The position numbers and the translations under genes were made by a program. This document shows positions 16,330 through 26,064 of a DNA stretch of 64,000 nt, in pieces. How positions within the stretch are numbered: position 1 is the first letter of the stretch; the number at the start of each line of letters is the position of its first letter. The notes beneath the pieces are model-generated. The model was given only the letters and a program-made list of their open reading frames with translations. It did not search any database and was not told the DNA's origin. The stretch lies in NCBI GenBank assembly GCA_964611755.1, contig CAZTBB010000007.1:1-64000 (forward strand), read 5' to 3'. Source of the DNA: CAZTBB01 sp964611755 (lineage in GTDB: Bacteria > Pseudomonadota > Alphaproteobacteria > Micavibrionales > Micavibrionaceae).

Positions 16330-18948
16330 ATGGCGGTTTCGGGACAATCAGATATAGTATTACAAGAAGAGCTTCGGGCACAGGCTGCGGAAAAGGCACG
16401 CCAGAATCAGCGCAACCTTGAGGCTTTGCAAGAGATGCTCAGGCGATGGAATGAGGGTTTCAAGACATTCCTGGCCGGCATGATCCAGCGTCCCATCAAA
16501 AATATTCCTGATCAGGCTACCGAAACACTCAGCCAAGCCACGGCTGAAATTACGGCGCGTTCAATAGCGCAGGATAATGAAGCCGATCATAAGGATGGTG
16601 TTTCTCCGGATAAAGAAGACCAAGAGCAAGCCAAGAGCGGTGACCTGGATAATACAGCCGATAAAGCCGAAGAAAATGCAGATGCCAAACCAGCAGAAAA
16701 AGCCGGGGCCAAAGATGATAAATCGATCAGCGTGCCGGCCAAGACAGTGCCGCATTCATATAGCTATAGCGGTGGCGGTGCCAGCTATGCGTCTTCAAGG
16801 CCTGTTAACTTTATGCCGAAAATCTCGTTTCCAAGCAAAGAGAGGCGCGCGGAAATTTGGGGCAATCTGAAATCAATAGATTACAAAGATCTCGGCTCTA
16901 ACTTGGCCGCGGGTGCGGGTAGTGCTTTGGCTGTGAAAACAGTCATTGGCGGCACGGCTGCAACGCTTGGTGTGGCGGGCGGTCTAACAACCGGTTTTGC
17001 CATAGTCGCCGGTGCAGGTGTGGCAGGCGCCTCGGTTGAGGCATTGCGTCAATACAAGGAAGAGATGGAACGCCTCAAGCAAGAGGCGGGCGGTGAGATC
17101 ACCTCAGAACAGATATGGGCCTTCCGTATGCAGGCACTGCGCTCGCTGGATAAAAAGGCATGTGCAAAGGCTTTTTGGGATAAATGCGGTGCCGGTTTCC
17201 TGGTTGATGCTGGACGAAAATTTTTCAGCAATTGGAGCGAAAAAGGAATCGGCCATGCTTTGTTTAGTGGCGAGGCATGGAAAGAATATGGCTCGATCTT
17301 CATGAAAAAAGGAACGGCGCTTGCCGGTGCGGCGATTGGTGTTTCCTTGGCCGATGACTTGCCCGATGCAGCCGATAAAATACTGCGTGTTGTTGAAGCT
17401 CCTGCCCATGCACAGGAAGCTGATCCTTCTTTATTGGAATCGGTGATCGCGCCAGTCGACGTACAAGCGAGTTTGGAAGAAATTACTTCGGATGCACGTG
17501 AGGGCGCCGAGCTTACAGAAATTCATAGGGTTCTGAGTGGCCTGACGCCGGATAATTTTATAACAATGGAGGTTGATGGCATTGAACAACAGGTTATTCG
17601 CATCGACCAAGATATAGAATCTTTAGTTAGCGATAGGGGGCTCATTCAATCTGGCTCTGCCGGTGCGGTGATCTCGGATGAAGGCACGGATGTGTTATCC
17701 GCAGAAAATACTCTGGATACCGATGAGTTGGGTCAAGGGACAGAGGATCAAGAGTTGGAGGCAATCGGCGAGGATGGGGTTGATGCTGACTCTGATGCTG
17801 ATACGCTTGGTGCCGAAATCGAAACCGAAATCGAAGGTGAGATAGAATCATCAGAAGAGGTTCTGGCCGAGCCGATTAACACGGATGGCATGGCATCATG
17901 GCAGATTCACAATCTGGCGGTTGAGACGCTTTGGGATGGTGGGTTGGATACGCTTGAGAATAGAGAAGCGGCCATGCCGTTATTTTTGGAAGCTGCAGCA
18001 AAAGGCAGTGATCTGGCCATACGCGATTTGGGCGATCTCTATGATTGGGGTTATGTTACCGAAGCCCAAATTACAGAGGCTTTGGGTGAGTATGGCATGA
18101 CCATGGTCAACCCCGATCCGTCTTTGAATTTGGCGGCGGATTCAGGCTTTGTAAATGACGCAGGATCTGTGCAGCCTCTTGCCAATGATAACAATGAAGC
18201 AGAGCTAATCGGCGGCCCAAATTATCAAAGTGATGTTGAATCAACATCTGCTGCCTGTGATGATGGCATCGTATCCAATGGGTTTTCGACCTATGATTAT
18301 TGGCACCTTAATCAGTACCTAACGCATAACGAGCTATTCTCACACCCGGAACATGGGATGTATTTCGCCGAGAATTGGTTGAATGCGGAGAGTGACCCGC
18401 AGGCCATTAAAGATATGGCTCAGCGTCTTTTCTGGATGAATGAGCTGGACGGCAATCAAGAAGTGGCCATGGCGTTGTATCGCGAAGCCGCAGCTTTGGG
18501 TAATGAGCAGGCCATCCGTGACATTGAGCAGATTACATCCATGGGGCTGAATGGCTATGTTGATCCGGGCCCGATTGTGCCGTGTGAAGTGCCCGAGGAC
18601 GTTGAGGTGCAGAGCCTGACGCAAACCTTTACCGATAATCAAGGCCAGCCTTATGTTGAGGTTGATCCTGAACTCGCCTCCGAGATGCTGTTCAGGGATC
18701 CTGAGATAGTCTTACCGGCTGGCGCTCCTCATACGTTTATTCTAGGCGATACACGCGTTTCATTGCCGCCACCGCCAAATGATGTATATGCTAGCGCGTA
18801 TTGCCGTGACATGCAGATCATTCCACCGGGTGAGACGCAGGCGGTCAATGCATGTTCTTATGCGATTTCTGAATTGGAATTGCCGTTTCCGGCCAATGAT
18901 GTGTATGCGAGTGGTGATGAGCCAGCGCTGGCCAATAACTTAAACTAA
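16330..18948 (+). CDS. Large unknown protein with glycine-rich membrane segments and Sel1-like repeats
   Basis: I do not recognise this 872 aa protein as a known family. In order: an N-terminal coiled-coil-like helix (residues 10-45); a charged, low-complexity linker (95-145); a tyrosine/serine-glycine patch (SYSYSGGGASYASS); a long Gly/Ala-rich hydrophobic pair around 195-240; a second Gly/Ala-rich hydrophobic stretch near 325 ending with PAHAQ; a very acidic region (445-520, repeats of E/D with ETEIEGEIE); two Sel1-like helical repeats (AAMPLFLEAAAKGSDLAIRD; VAMALYREAAALGNEQAIRD); and a C-terminal tail with two copies of NDVYAS. There is no classical N-terminal signal. It may be a large inner-membrane or envelope scaffold. 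It overlaps panD by nine bases tail to tail. Confidence 0.65.
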   Translation: MAVSGQSDIVLQEELRAQAAEKARQNQRNLEALQEMLRRWNEGFKTFLAGMIQRPIKNIPDQATETLSQATAEITARSIAQDNEADHKDGVSPDKEDQEQAKSGDLDNTADKAEENADAKPAEKAGAKDDKSISVPAKTVPHSYSYSGGGASYASSRPVNFMPKISFPSKERRAEIWGNLKSIDYKDLGSNLAAGAGSALAVKTVIGGTAATLGVAGGLTTGFAIVAGAGVAGASVEALRQYKEEMERLKQEAGGEITSEQIWAFRMQALRSLDKKACAKAFWDKCGAGFLVDAGRKFFSNWSEKGIGHALFSGEAWKEYGSIFMKKGTALAGAAIGVSLADDLPDAADKILRVVEAPAHAQEADPSLLESVIAPVDVQASLEEITSDAREGAELTEIHRVLSGLTPDNFITMEVDGIEQQVIRIDQDIESLVSDRGLIQSGSAGAVISDEGTDVLSAENTLDTDELGQGTEDQELEAIGEDGVDADSDADTLGAEIETEIEGEIESSEEVLAEPINTDGMASWQIHNLAVETLWDGGLDTLENREAAMPLFLEAAAKGSDLAIRDLGDLYDWGYVTEAQITEALGEYGMTMVNPDPSLNLAADSGFVNDAGSVQPLANDNNEAELIGGPNYQSDVESTSAACDDGIVSNGFSTYDYWHLNQYLTHNELFSHPEHGMYFAENWLNAESDPQAIKDMAQRLFWMNELDGNQEVAMALYREAAALGNEQAIRDIEQITSMGLNGYVDPGPIVPCEVPEDVEVQSLTQTFTDNQGQPYVEVDPELASEMLFRDPEIVLPAGAPHTFILGDTRVSLPPPPNDVYASAYCRDMQIIPPGETQAVNACSYAISELELPFPANDVYASGDEPALANNLN

Positions 18949-19299
18949 ATCTTTGACGCTGTTTTTTGCGGGGTCAATCAAGAGAATGCGCGGTTGATGG
19001 GTTTTGGATTCATCCTCGCTAAGTTGGCAAAAGGCACAAATAATCACCAGATCGCCTTCCTGGACAAGGCGCGCCGCCGCACCATTAACACCGATAATGC
19101 CACTGCCCCGCTCACCTTCAATTGTATAGGTCGTAAAGCGAGCGCCGTTATTGATATTGAGAACATCGACTTGCTCATAGACAAGAATGCCCGCTTGATC
19201 GAGAAGATCCCGATCAACGGTGATAGAACCCTCATAGTGCAAATCACTTTGCGTAACGCGGGCGCGGTGGATTTTCGCTTTCAGCATTGTCAAATTCAT
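18940..19299 (-). CDS. panD: Aspartate 1-decarboxylase
   Basis: PanD converts aspartate to beta-alanine for pantothenate and coenzyme A. The 119 aa proenzyme starting at ATG 19299 places the self-cleavage site at Gly24-Ser25 (HYEGS), which yields the pyruvoyl group, exactly as in the E. coli enzyme. The motifs TMLKAKIHRARVTQSDLHYE, VDVLNINNGARFTTY and GIIGVNGAAARL are all present. Longer in-frame starts upstream would add a non-conserved extension. It is divergent from the HIT-family gene and convergent with the 872 aa gene, with no other pantothenate gene nearby. Confidence 0.96.
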   Translation of the reverse strand: MNLTMLKAKIHRARVTQSDLHYEGSITVDRDLLDQAGILVYEQVDVLNINNGARFTTYTIEGERGSGIIGVNGAAARLVQEGDLVIICAFCQLSEDESKTHQPRILLIDPAKNSVKDLV

Positions 19300-19359
19300 G
19301 GCACTTATATAAGCAAAGTTACAATAAAAGTCGAGCCCAAAGCGATAAGGAGATATCCG

Positions 19360-19725
19360 ATGAGTTATGATCAAAACAATATTTTTGCCAAAATTCTGCG
19401 CGAGGAAATCCCGTGCAATAAGGCCTATGAAGATGAATATGTATTAGCGTTTCATGATATTGCCCCGCAGGCACCGGTGCATATTCTTGTGATTCCAAAG
19501 GGTGAATATGTATCGATCGCTGATTTTTCAGCCAAGGCATCGGATGCCGAGATTGCAGGTTTTTACCGCGCGGTTTCAAAAATTATTGATCAGAATGATT
19601 TGGAAGCGGAAGGGTTTCGCACTATTGCCAATACAGGCCTGAACGGTGGGCAGGAAGTACCGCATTTTCATTTGCATATTTTGGGGGGCACGGCACTTGG
19701 CCCAATGTTGGCCAAGGCCGCTTAG
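19360..19725 (+). CDS. HIT-family nucleotide-binding protein
   Basis: The 121 aa protein is a histidine triad hydrolase of the HinT branch: NIFAKILREEIPCNKAYED at the start, ILVIPKGEY in the middle and the catalytic triad PHFHLHILGG near the end. HinT-type enzymes hydrolyse nucleoside phosphoramidates such as AMP-lysine. The start at 19360 is fixed by a strong ribosome-binding site, AAGGAGAT, eight or so bases upstream; longer upstream frames run through panD in antisense and are not credible. Confidence 0.95.
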   Translation: MSYDQNNIFAKILREEIPCNKAYEDEYVLAFHDIAPQAPVHILVIPKGEYVSIADFSAKASDAEIAGFYRAVSKIIDQNDLEAEGFRTIANTGLNGGQEVPHFHLHILGGTALGPMLAKAA

Positions 19726-19770
19726 AAGGTCTCTCCCCAAAGCCCTATTCCGTTCAAACTAATATAGAGT

Positions 19771-20355
19771 TTAATTAACCGGGAACTGTACCACGTTGTC
19801 TTTGGTGCTGTCCTTGGTTGTTATTGCATTTTTGCGCTGTTCGGCACGTGTATCCTCGATGACTTCAAGGACCGTCTCGGCAACCAGTGCTTGCGCGGCG
19901 CATTGAATTTCCAAGATGCGCGCCATGCGTGCCACCTGTGGGTTGGCTTTTTCCATCAAGCGCATATTCACGCGGATCAATTCGGAAATGCCGTTTAAAT
20001 CATCCGGGATGTTCACAAGAATATCAGCCAGAAAATCTGTGTTGTCATCATCGCTTTGCTCGAGCCAGAGTGATGCATATTCATCCAGAACGCGGTCCGC
20101 CTCCATGCCCAATACATTTAGTGATATTGATTGCGGCAAGTGATCGAGAATGTCACGGATACTGACGGCGGCCGATAGCAAGGCTGTATCCGGATCAAAT
20201 TCACTATAGAGCGTGTGCAATGCGTATTCCATTTCGGATTTCAATCCTGTTTGGTGTTGCCCGGCAACTTCCAAAATCTCGCGCATCATTAATGGCGCTT
20301 GTAGTTCCTGTGCAATGCGCTCAATGATTTGTTCGGTTTGAATATCCTGTTTCAT
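19771..20355 (-). CDS. Unknown acidic helical protein
   Basis: I do not recognise this 194 aa protein. It has no signal peptide or long hydrophobic run and looks almost wholly alpha-helical and acidic, with repeated leucine-rich amphipathic stretches (IIERIAQELQAPLMMREIL, DILVNIPDDLNGISELIRV). The end DNVVQFPVN is a short peptide tail also common on alphaproteobacterial cytoplasmic proteins. GGAA precedes the ATG. It is divergent from comM, with about 140 bases between the starts. Confidence 0.6.
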   Translation of the reverse strand: MKQDIQTEQIIERIAQELQAPLMMREILEVAGQHQTGLKSEMEYALHTLYSEFDPDTALLSAAVSIRDILDHLPQSISLNVLGMEADRVLDEYASLWLEQSDDDNTDFLADILVNIPDDLNGISELIRVNMRLMEKANPQVARMARILEIQCAAQALVAETVLEVIEDTRAEQRKNAITTKDSTKDNVVQFPVN

Positions 20356-20493
20356 TTTTCTTTTCCTTGTTTTTGCTTTTCTCTTAATACCTGTCTTAAT
20401 GGGTATTTATGAATAACAGGTTAATGAAATTAAGAATTTTCGTTGTTTCCGTTTTGTTCTTATGGCATAGAGAAAGGGAAAGAGATACGCATT

Positions 20494-22005
20494 ATGGTCG
20501 CACGCATTAATACAGTGGCTTTTCAGGGCATTGATGTAAAACCTGTTCAGGTCGAGGTGCAGGTGGCCGGCGGCATGCCGGCTTTTACCATTGTCGGCCT
20601 GCCCGATAAAGCCGTGGCCGAGAGTAAAGAGCGCGTGCGTAGTGCCTTGCATGCTCTGGGCATTGCCCTGCCGCCCAAACGTTTGACCGTGAATATGGCG
20701 CCGGCCGATCTCGCCAAAGAAGGATCGCATTATGATTTGCCGATTGCTCTGGGCTTGCTCGCGGCGATGGATGTCCTCCCGAAGGAAGAGCTGGAAAATT
20801 ATCTGGTGCTGGGTGAATTGTCGCTCGATGCCTCTATCCGTGCGGTGAGCGGTGTTTTGCCCGCCGCCATGCATGCCAGTGCCAATGATAATCATTTAAT
20901 ATGCCCTGGCGATTGCGGCGGCGAAGCGGCATGGGCTGGTGATGTCTCTATTCTCGCGCCAAGGGACCTCCTCCAGCTGATTAACCATATAAAAGGCACG
21001 CAAGTGATGAGCCAGCCCGAAGCACGGCTTGGGGATGAGGGCGTTTTGAAAATTCCTGATCTGGCCGATGTGAAAGGGCAGGAAACAGCCAAGCGTGCCT
21101 TGGAAATTACCGCGGCAGGCGGGCATAATTTATTGATGATCGGCCCTCCCGGCTCGGGTAAGTCCATGCTGGCTTCGTGTCTTCCGGGAATCCTCCCGCC
21201 CCTCAGTCCGCGCGAAGCGCTCGAGGTGTCTATGATCCATTCACTGGCGGGTGCCCTGCCGGAGGGCGGCATTTTGCGCCATCGCCCGTTTCGGGATCCA
21301 CATCACTCTGCCTCGCAGCCGGCCTTGATAGGCGGTGGGCAAAAAGTAAAGCCCGGTGAAATATCGCTCGCCCATCATGGGGTTTTATTTCTGGATGAGC
21401 TGCCTGAATTTTCCAGAGGCACTTTAGAGGCGCTCCGTCAGCCGATTGAAACAGGTGAGGCTCTGGTCGCCAGAGCCAATCAACATGTGCGCTATCCGGC
21501 GGATTTTCAACTCATTGCCGCAATGAATCCCTGTCGCTGTGGGCATTTGGGTGATCCTGATCTTGAATGCACTAAAGCGCCGCGTTGCGGGGCGGATTAT
21601 CAGGGCAAAATATCAGGCCCGATTCTGGACCGGATTGATTTGCAAGTCGATGTCCCGCCCGTCAGCATCAATGATTTGAATGCTCCTGCGGGTGAGAGCT
21701 CGGCCAGTGTGGCAGCACGTATCGAACATGCGCGCAACCTTCAGGCGCAGCGTTTTGACACTCTGGGCGCAGAGGCGCGCACCAATGCACAAGCCAGCGG
21801 CGACATTTTAGAGAGCATCACGGCGATGGATAATGATGCCAAAGCATTGATGGATCGTGCGATGGAAGGGGCGAAGCTGTCCGCGCGCGGTTATTTTCGC
21901 ATTTTACGCGTGGCACGCACGATTGCCGATCTGGATGGGGAGCCCGATTCTATCAGCAAAGCCCATATCGCCGAAGCGCTCAGTTATCGGCGCGTTAATT
22001 ATTAA
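20494..22005 (+). CDS. comM: YifB/ComM family Mg-chelatase-like AAA+ ATPase
   Basis: The 503 aa protein is a ComM-type hexameric helicase, which promotes branch migration when DNA is integrated during natural transformation. It has the N-terminal Lon-protease-like S5 fold (VQVEVQVAGGMPAFTIVGLPD), the AAA+ Walker A GPPGSGKSM, Walker B VLFLDELPEF, the motif NPCRCGHLGD and sensor region DRIDLQVDVPP. The ATG at 20494 gives the family N terminus MVARINTVAFQG. The TAA stop overlaps the convergent leuS stop by four bases (TTAA). No other competence gene is close, apart from the CoiA-like zinc motif about 8 kb upstream. Confidence 0.95.
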   Translation: MVARINTVAFQGIDVKPVQVEVQVAGGMPAFTIVGLPDKAVAESKERVRSALHALGIALPPKRLTVNMAPADLAKEGSHYDLPIALGLLAAMDVLPKEELENYLVLGELSLDASIRAVSGVLPAAMHASANDNHLICPGDCGGEAAWAGDVSILAPRDLLQLINHIKGTQVMSQPEARLGDEGVLKIPDLADVKGQETAKRALEITAAGGHNLLMIGPPGSGKSMLASCLPGILPPLSPREALEVSMIHSLAGALPEGGILRHRPFRDPHHSASQPALIGGGQKVKPGEISLAHHGVLFLDELPEFSRGTLEALRQPIETGEALVARANQHVRYPADFQLIAAMNPCRCGHLGDPDLECTKAPRCGADYQGKISGPILDRIDLQVDVPPVSINDLNAPAGESSASVAARIEHARNLQAQRFDTLGAEARTNAQASGDILESITAMDNDAKALMDRAMEGAKLSARGYFRILRVARTIADLDGEPDSISKAHIAEALSYRRVNY

Positions 22006-24578
22006 CCCACAACCACATTTACAACACGGCCGGGCACGACGATGACTTTGCGTAAAGTCTTGCCCTCCATCGCGCGTTGAACATTGTCTTGCGCAAGGGC
22101 GGCTTGTTCGAACGCATCTTTATCGGCATCTTTTGGCAATGTAATGCTGGCCTTCACTTTGCCATTCACCTGAACACCAATCGTAATGGTATCGTCACTG
22201 AGCAAGGATGTATCTGCCTCCGGCCAGCTTTCTTCGGCTAGTAAGCTTTTATGACCCATTTCTGACCAAAGCTCTTCGGCCAAATGCGGCATCATCGGTG
22301 AGAATAGTTTGACAAGCACTTCGAGGCCCTCACGCATCGCCCACAGATCGGCTGGATCATTGCCCGGAATATGCAGGCCGTTTGATAGTTCGCGGATGCG
22401 TGCCACGGCTTTATTCATGTGGAAGTTTTCAATATCCTCCGCAACGCCCGCGATGGTCTTGTGAACAAGGCGGCGCAATTCTATGGCGCGGTCTGAAAAT
22501 TCAGATGGTTTATCAGCGGGCGCGCCCTCTAACTTAGGCAAGGCTTCTGTTACAAGGCGGTGAAGTTTGTTCACATAGCGCCAAGCGCCTTCAATACCTG
22601 ATTCCGTCCATTCCAAATCACGTTCCGGCGGCGAATCGGACAGGATAAACAGACGCGCCGCATCGGCGCCATACGCGTCCAGTATGTCTTCGGGGTCGAC
22701 GACATTCTTCTTGGATTTGGACATTTTAATGACAGGGCCAACCTCAATATTCAAGCCCGTTGTTGCCTGCTTGGCGGATCCATCGCTGTCTTTTACGACA
22801 TCGGTCGGGACAACCCATTCGCCATTTTCATTTTTATAGGTCTCATGCGTGACCATGCCTTGTGTAAACAAGCCCATAAAGGGTTCATCACAATCAACAA
22901 AGCCGCAATCGCGCATCGCTTTGGTAAAGAAACGCGCATAGAGCAAGTGCAGAACAGCGTGTTCCACGCCGCCAATATATTGCTCAACGGTGGCGCCGCG
23001 CTTCATCCAGTAATTGGCCTTGTCTTTGGAAACAGGCAGATCAGGGTTTTTCGGATCGCAATAGCGGAATTGATACCAGCTGCTCTCGAAGAATGTATCA
23101 AACGTATCAGTCTCGCGCGTGGCGGGCTCGCCTGTTTCGGGGCAGGTTGTGTGTTTCCATGTCGGATGGCGATCCAGCGGATTGCCGGGCTCGGAGAAAT
23201 CAACATCTTCGGGCAGCTCAACAGGGAGCTGGTCTTCCGGCACGGGAATACATGCGCCATCCGAATTACGATAAACCACAGGAATGGGGCAGCCCCAATA
23301 ACGCTGGCGGCTGACGCCCCAATCACGCAGACGGAATTGCGTTTTACCATGGCCAGTGCCATTTTCTTCGCAGCGTTTGATAACCTCGGCTTTTGCCTCT
23401 TCGATGCTCATCCCGTCAAGCCATTCAGAATTGGCGAGTTTGCCAATACCGGTAAAGGCTTCTTTCTTGATATTGATCTGATCTGTATCCTCAGGCAGCA
23501 CAACGGGTAAAATGTCCAGTTTATATTTAGTAGCAAAGTCCCAGTCACGCTGGTCATGGGCAGGCACGCCAAAGATCGCGCCTGTGCCGTAATCCATCAA
23601 AATAAAGTTGGCAATATAGATCGGCACCTCACGGCCCAACAACGGGTGCGTGGCTTTGAAGCCTGTATCAAAGCCTAACTTATCGGCTTGGGCGATGGCT
23701 TCTTCGGATGTGCCTGTGCTTTGGCATTGCTTGATAAAATCATCAAAACCATCCTTGCCCCCAGCCAGTTGTTCGGCCATAGGATGATCAGGGGCCAGTG
23801 CGACAAAGGATGCACCAAATAAGGTATCAGGGCGCGTGGTAAACACGTCGATTTGATCGTCCGAGCCGACAATATCCCATTTGAATTGCAGACCCACCGA
23901 TTTTCCGATCCAGTTTTCCTGCATGATGCGGACTTTTTCAGGCCAGCGCTCCAGCTTTTGCAAATCATTCAACAGCTCATCGGCGTAATCTGTAATTTTC
24001 AAGAACCATTGGTTCAGTTTGCGGCGCTCAACAGGTGCGCCGGTGCGCCAGCCCTTGCCATCAATTACCTGCTCATTGGCCAGCACGGTGTTATCGACCG
24101 GATCCCAATTCACAATGGATTCCTTACGGTAGGCAATGCCTTGTTTAAGGAAATCGAGGAACATTTTTTGCTCATGCTTGTAGTAATCAGGCAAGCATGT
24201 GGCGACTTCCCGGCTCCAATCAATCGAGAGGCCCATGGATTTGAGCTGGTCACGCATGACATCGATATTCTCAAGTGTCCATTTCCCGGGATGTTGGCCG
24301 CGTTCAATCGCCGCGTTTTCCGCCGGCAGGCCAAAAGCGTCCCACCCCATCGGGTGAATGACGTTAAAGCCTTTCATTTTCTTATAGCGGGCAACAACAT
24401 CACCCAGTGAATAATTGCGCACATGTCCGACATGGATACGCCCGGACGGGTAGGGGAACATTTCAAGTACGTAATATTTCGGCTTGCTGTCATCTTCGGT
24501 GACGGTAAAACAATCAGCCTCGTCCCAGCGGGCGCGCCATTTTTTCTCGGATTCTTTAATGTTGTATCGATCGCTCAT
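22002..24578 (-). CDS. leuS: Leucyl-tRNA synthetase
   Basis: LeuS charges tRNA-Leu. The 858 aa protein is complete: class I signature PYPSGRIHVGH near the N terminus, the CP1 editing domain (FTTRPDTLFGASFVALAPDH and GVPAHDQRDWDFA), the KMSKSKKNVVDP loop, the anticodon-binding helices and the C-terminal tail (VQVNGKVKASI, VIVVPGRVVNVVV). The DUF547 lipoprotein gene lies 15 bases upstream on the same strand, and the DUF3576 gene before it, so the three may be cotranscribed. Confidence 0.98.
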   Translation of the reverse strand: MSDRYNIKESEKKWRARWDEADCFTVTEDDSKPKYYVLEMFPYPSGRIHVGHVRNYSLGDVVARYKKMKGFNVIHPMGWDAFGLPAENAAIERGQHPGKWTLENIDVMRDQLKSMGLSIDWSREVATCLPDYYKHEQKMFLDFLKQGIAYRKESIVNWDPVDNTVLANEQVIDGKGWRTGAPVERRKLNQWFLKITDYADELLNDLQKLERWPEKVRIMQENWIGKSVGLQFKWDIVGSDDQIDVFTTRPDTLFGASFVALAPDHPMAEQLAGGKDGFDDFIKQCQSTGTSEEAIAQADKLGFDTGFKATHPLLGREVPIYIANFILMDYGTGAIFGVPAHDQRDWDFATKYKLDILPVVLPEDTDQINIKKEAFTGIGKLANSEWLDGMSIEEAKAEVIKRCEENGTGHGKTQFRLRDWGVSRQRYWGCPIPVVYRNSDGACIPVPEDQLPVELPEDVDFSEPGNPLDRHPTWKHTTCPETGEPATRETDTFDTFFESSWYQFRYCDPKNPDLPVSKDKANYWMKRGATVEQYIGGVEHAVLHLLYARFFTKAMRDCGFVDCDEPFMGLFTQGMVTHETYKNENGEWVVPTDVVKDSDGSAKQATTGLNIEVGPVIKMSKSKKNVVDPEDILDAYGADAARLFILSDSPPERDLEWTESGIEGAWRYVNKLHRLVTEALPKLEGAPADKPSEFSDRAIELRRLVHKTIAGVAEDIENFHMNKAVARIRELSNGLHIPGNDPADLWAMREGLEVLVKLFSPMMPHLAEELWSEMGHKSLLAEESWPEADTSLLSDDTITIGVQVNGKVKASITLPKDADKDAFEQAALAQDNVQRAMEGKTLRKVIVVPGRVVNVVVG

Positions 24579-24593
24579 AATAAATGCGTTTTA

Positions 24594-25472
24594 TTACTGA
24601 TAAACGCTTCTGTAAAGAGAATCATTGAGATCATCATTAAATTGATACCCATTGATCGATTGCTTGTTATCAAGAGCGGTTTTTAAGCCCGGGTCGGCAT
24701 AATGGCGCAGATGTGTCAGGATGGCGTTGTTGCTGCCCCCGAAATTATGGCGGTAGTCTTTATATATTTTGGAGATAATCACATCACCATTTGGCTTGAT
24801 CTTAACGCCTCTCTCGGAATTAATGAATTGATGCGCCGCGCGGGTGAGCATGTAGCGCGCATTGCCGGCCGTGAAGGCATTTTTCTGTATGTTCGGGGAC
24901 CCGACAGCCGCATCATTCAGGCCGTAATAGACGCGCTCATCGAGCCAGATATAGCGGATAATCTTATCGCGCACATCATTCAGGTTTAAACCTTTGCCTT
25001 CAACGGCGATACGGGAATGGTTGTAAACTTCCGGCCCGAGATAGCGGCTATCTATATCTTTGAAAGAGCCAACCGGGTAATTTTCCATGACAACCGAAAC
25101 AACAATCGCATTGTAAAGGTTTAACCAATAGGCCAGTTGTTCGTTGCGATTTAATTTTGTGACGGGAATAGCGGCCAGGCCATTCAAGTAATTATGAAGA
25201 ATTTTCTTATCTTCGTTGGAGACACGCGCATAAGCGATTCGGTTGATCCCCTTATTGTCTGTTTCTACATATTTCCCCAAAAACTCATCCCAAGGAGCAT
25301 GGCTGACGATGTAGCGGGATTCGGGGTCATATTGCAGCCAGTATTGATCGTAATGGCGATCACCCAGCACCCGCGTAACGGCATTTTCTGCATAGTAACA
25401 TCCGCCGAGAAGCATAGTTGTCAGCACAAAGATTGTGAGAGCAAAGCGATGTTTTAACTGCGGATGGAACAT
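24594..25472 (-). CDS. DUF547-domain lipoprotein
   Basis: The 292 aa protein has a lipoprotein signal peptide: a hydrophobic core and LLGGC, with the lipidated cysteine at residue 25. The rest matches the DUF547 family, including the block LAYWLNLYNAIVV and the later segment GKGLNLNDVRDKIIRYIW followed by YYGLNDAAVGSPNI. DUF547 proteins are papain-like in some predictions, but their function is unknown. It sits between the DUF3576 lipoprotein gene and leuS, so it probably belongs to an envelope-related operon. Confidence 0.88.
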   Translation of the reverse strand: MFHPQLKHRFALTIFVLTTMLLGGCYYAENAVTRVLGDRHYDQYWLQYDPESRYIVSHAPWDEFLGKYVETDNKGINRIAYARVSNEDKKILHNYLNGLAAIPVTKLNRNEQLAYWLNLYNAIVVSVVMENYPVGSFKDIDSRYLGPEVYNHSRIAVEGKGLNLNDVRDKIIRYIWLDERVYYGLNDAAVGSPNIQKNAFTAGNARYMLTRAAHQFINSERGVKIKPNGDVIISKIYKDYRHNFGGSNNAILTHLRHYADPGLKTALDNKQSINGYQFNDDLNDSLYRSVYQ

Positions 25473-25527
25473 ATCTAATCCTTCTAACTTTTATCACATA
25501 ATTGGCCATAATTGGCCACACCCTGTT

Positions 25528-26064
25528 TTAGGACTCAAGGTCTTGGACGCGCAATTGGCGTGCCCGTGTAAGAATCGTGTCCTCTAACTGAATTTCGCTA
25601 TCTCTGGAGGATGAAGCATCAACCCATTTCCCGCCGGAGCGCTTTTGTTTAAAGAGTTTGACCTCAATACCATCTGAGCGGAGCGAGCGTGAGACAATAA
25701 AAATATTGAGCTTAAAGCGCTCATTACTTTTACCTTCCGGTGCATACCAATCCGTCAAAATAACGCCGCCAAAGGGGTCAGCACTGGCCAGAGGCATAAA
25801 GGACGCCGTGTCCAATGCGGCGCGCCAAAGATATTTATTAACGCCAATACCATTATCCTCGGCGCCTTCGTCACGCCCGCCCAAAATGCGCAGGCCGCCT
25901 TCACCAAAGATTGTTTGACGTTCTGCATAAATATCACTGCCGGTAGAATCGCGATCCGCGCCGGTCGGATATTTTGCCTCTTTTTCAACGGAACTGCATG
26001 ATGACAGGCTAAAGGCTGTAAGGCATAGGGCAAAGGCTATGACGTAAAACTTTGTGTGTCTCAT
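25528..26064 (-). CDS. DUF3576-family lipoprotein
   Basis: The 178 aa protein carries a lipoprotein signal peptide with lipobox LSSC (cysteine at about residue 23). The mature sequence (ERQTIFGEGGLRILGG, then GIGVNKYLWRAALDTASFMPL and DPFGGVILTDWY) matches the alphaproteobacterial DUF3576 family, commonly encoded just upstream of leuS as here. Its role is unknown; an outer-membrane biogenesis function has been guessed from its place beside leuS-lptE in other genomes. It is the first gene of the minus-strand set ending with leuS. Confidence 0.9.
   Translation of the reverse strand: MRHTKFYVIAFALCLTAFSLSSCSSVEKEAKYPTGADRDSTGSDIYAERQTIFGEGGLRILGGRDEGAEDNGIGVNKYLWRAALDTASFMPLASADPFGGVILTDWYAPEGKSNERFKLNIFIVSRSLRSDGIEVKLFKQKRSGGKWVDASSSRDSEIQLEDTILTRARQLRVQDLES

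Noticed and set aside
18994..19359. N-terminal extension of the HIT protein
   Set aside because: The upstream frame runs antisense through panD; the start at 19360 has a strong Shine-Dalgarno sequence.
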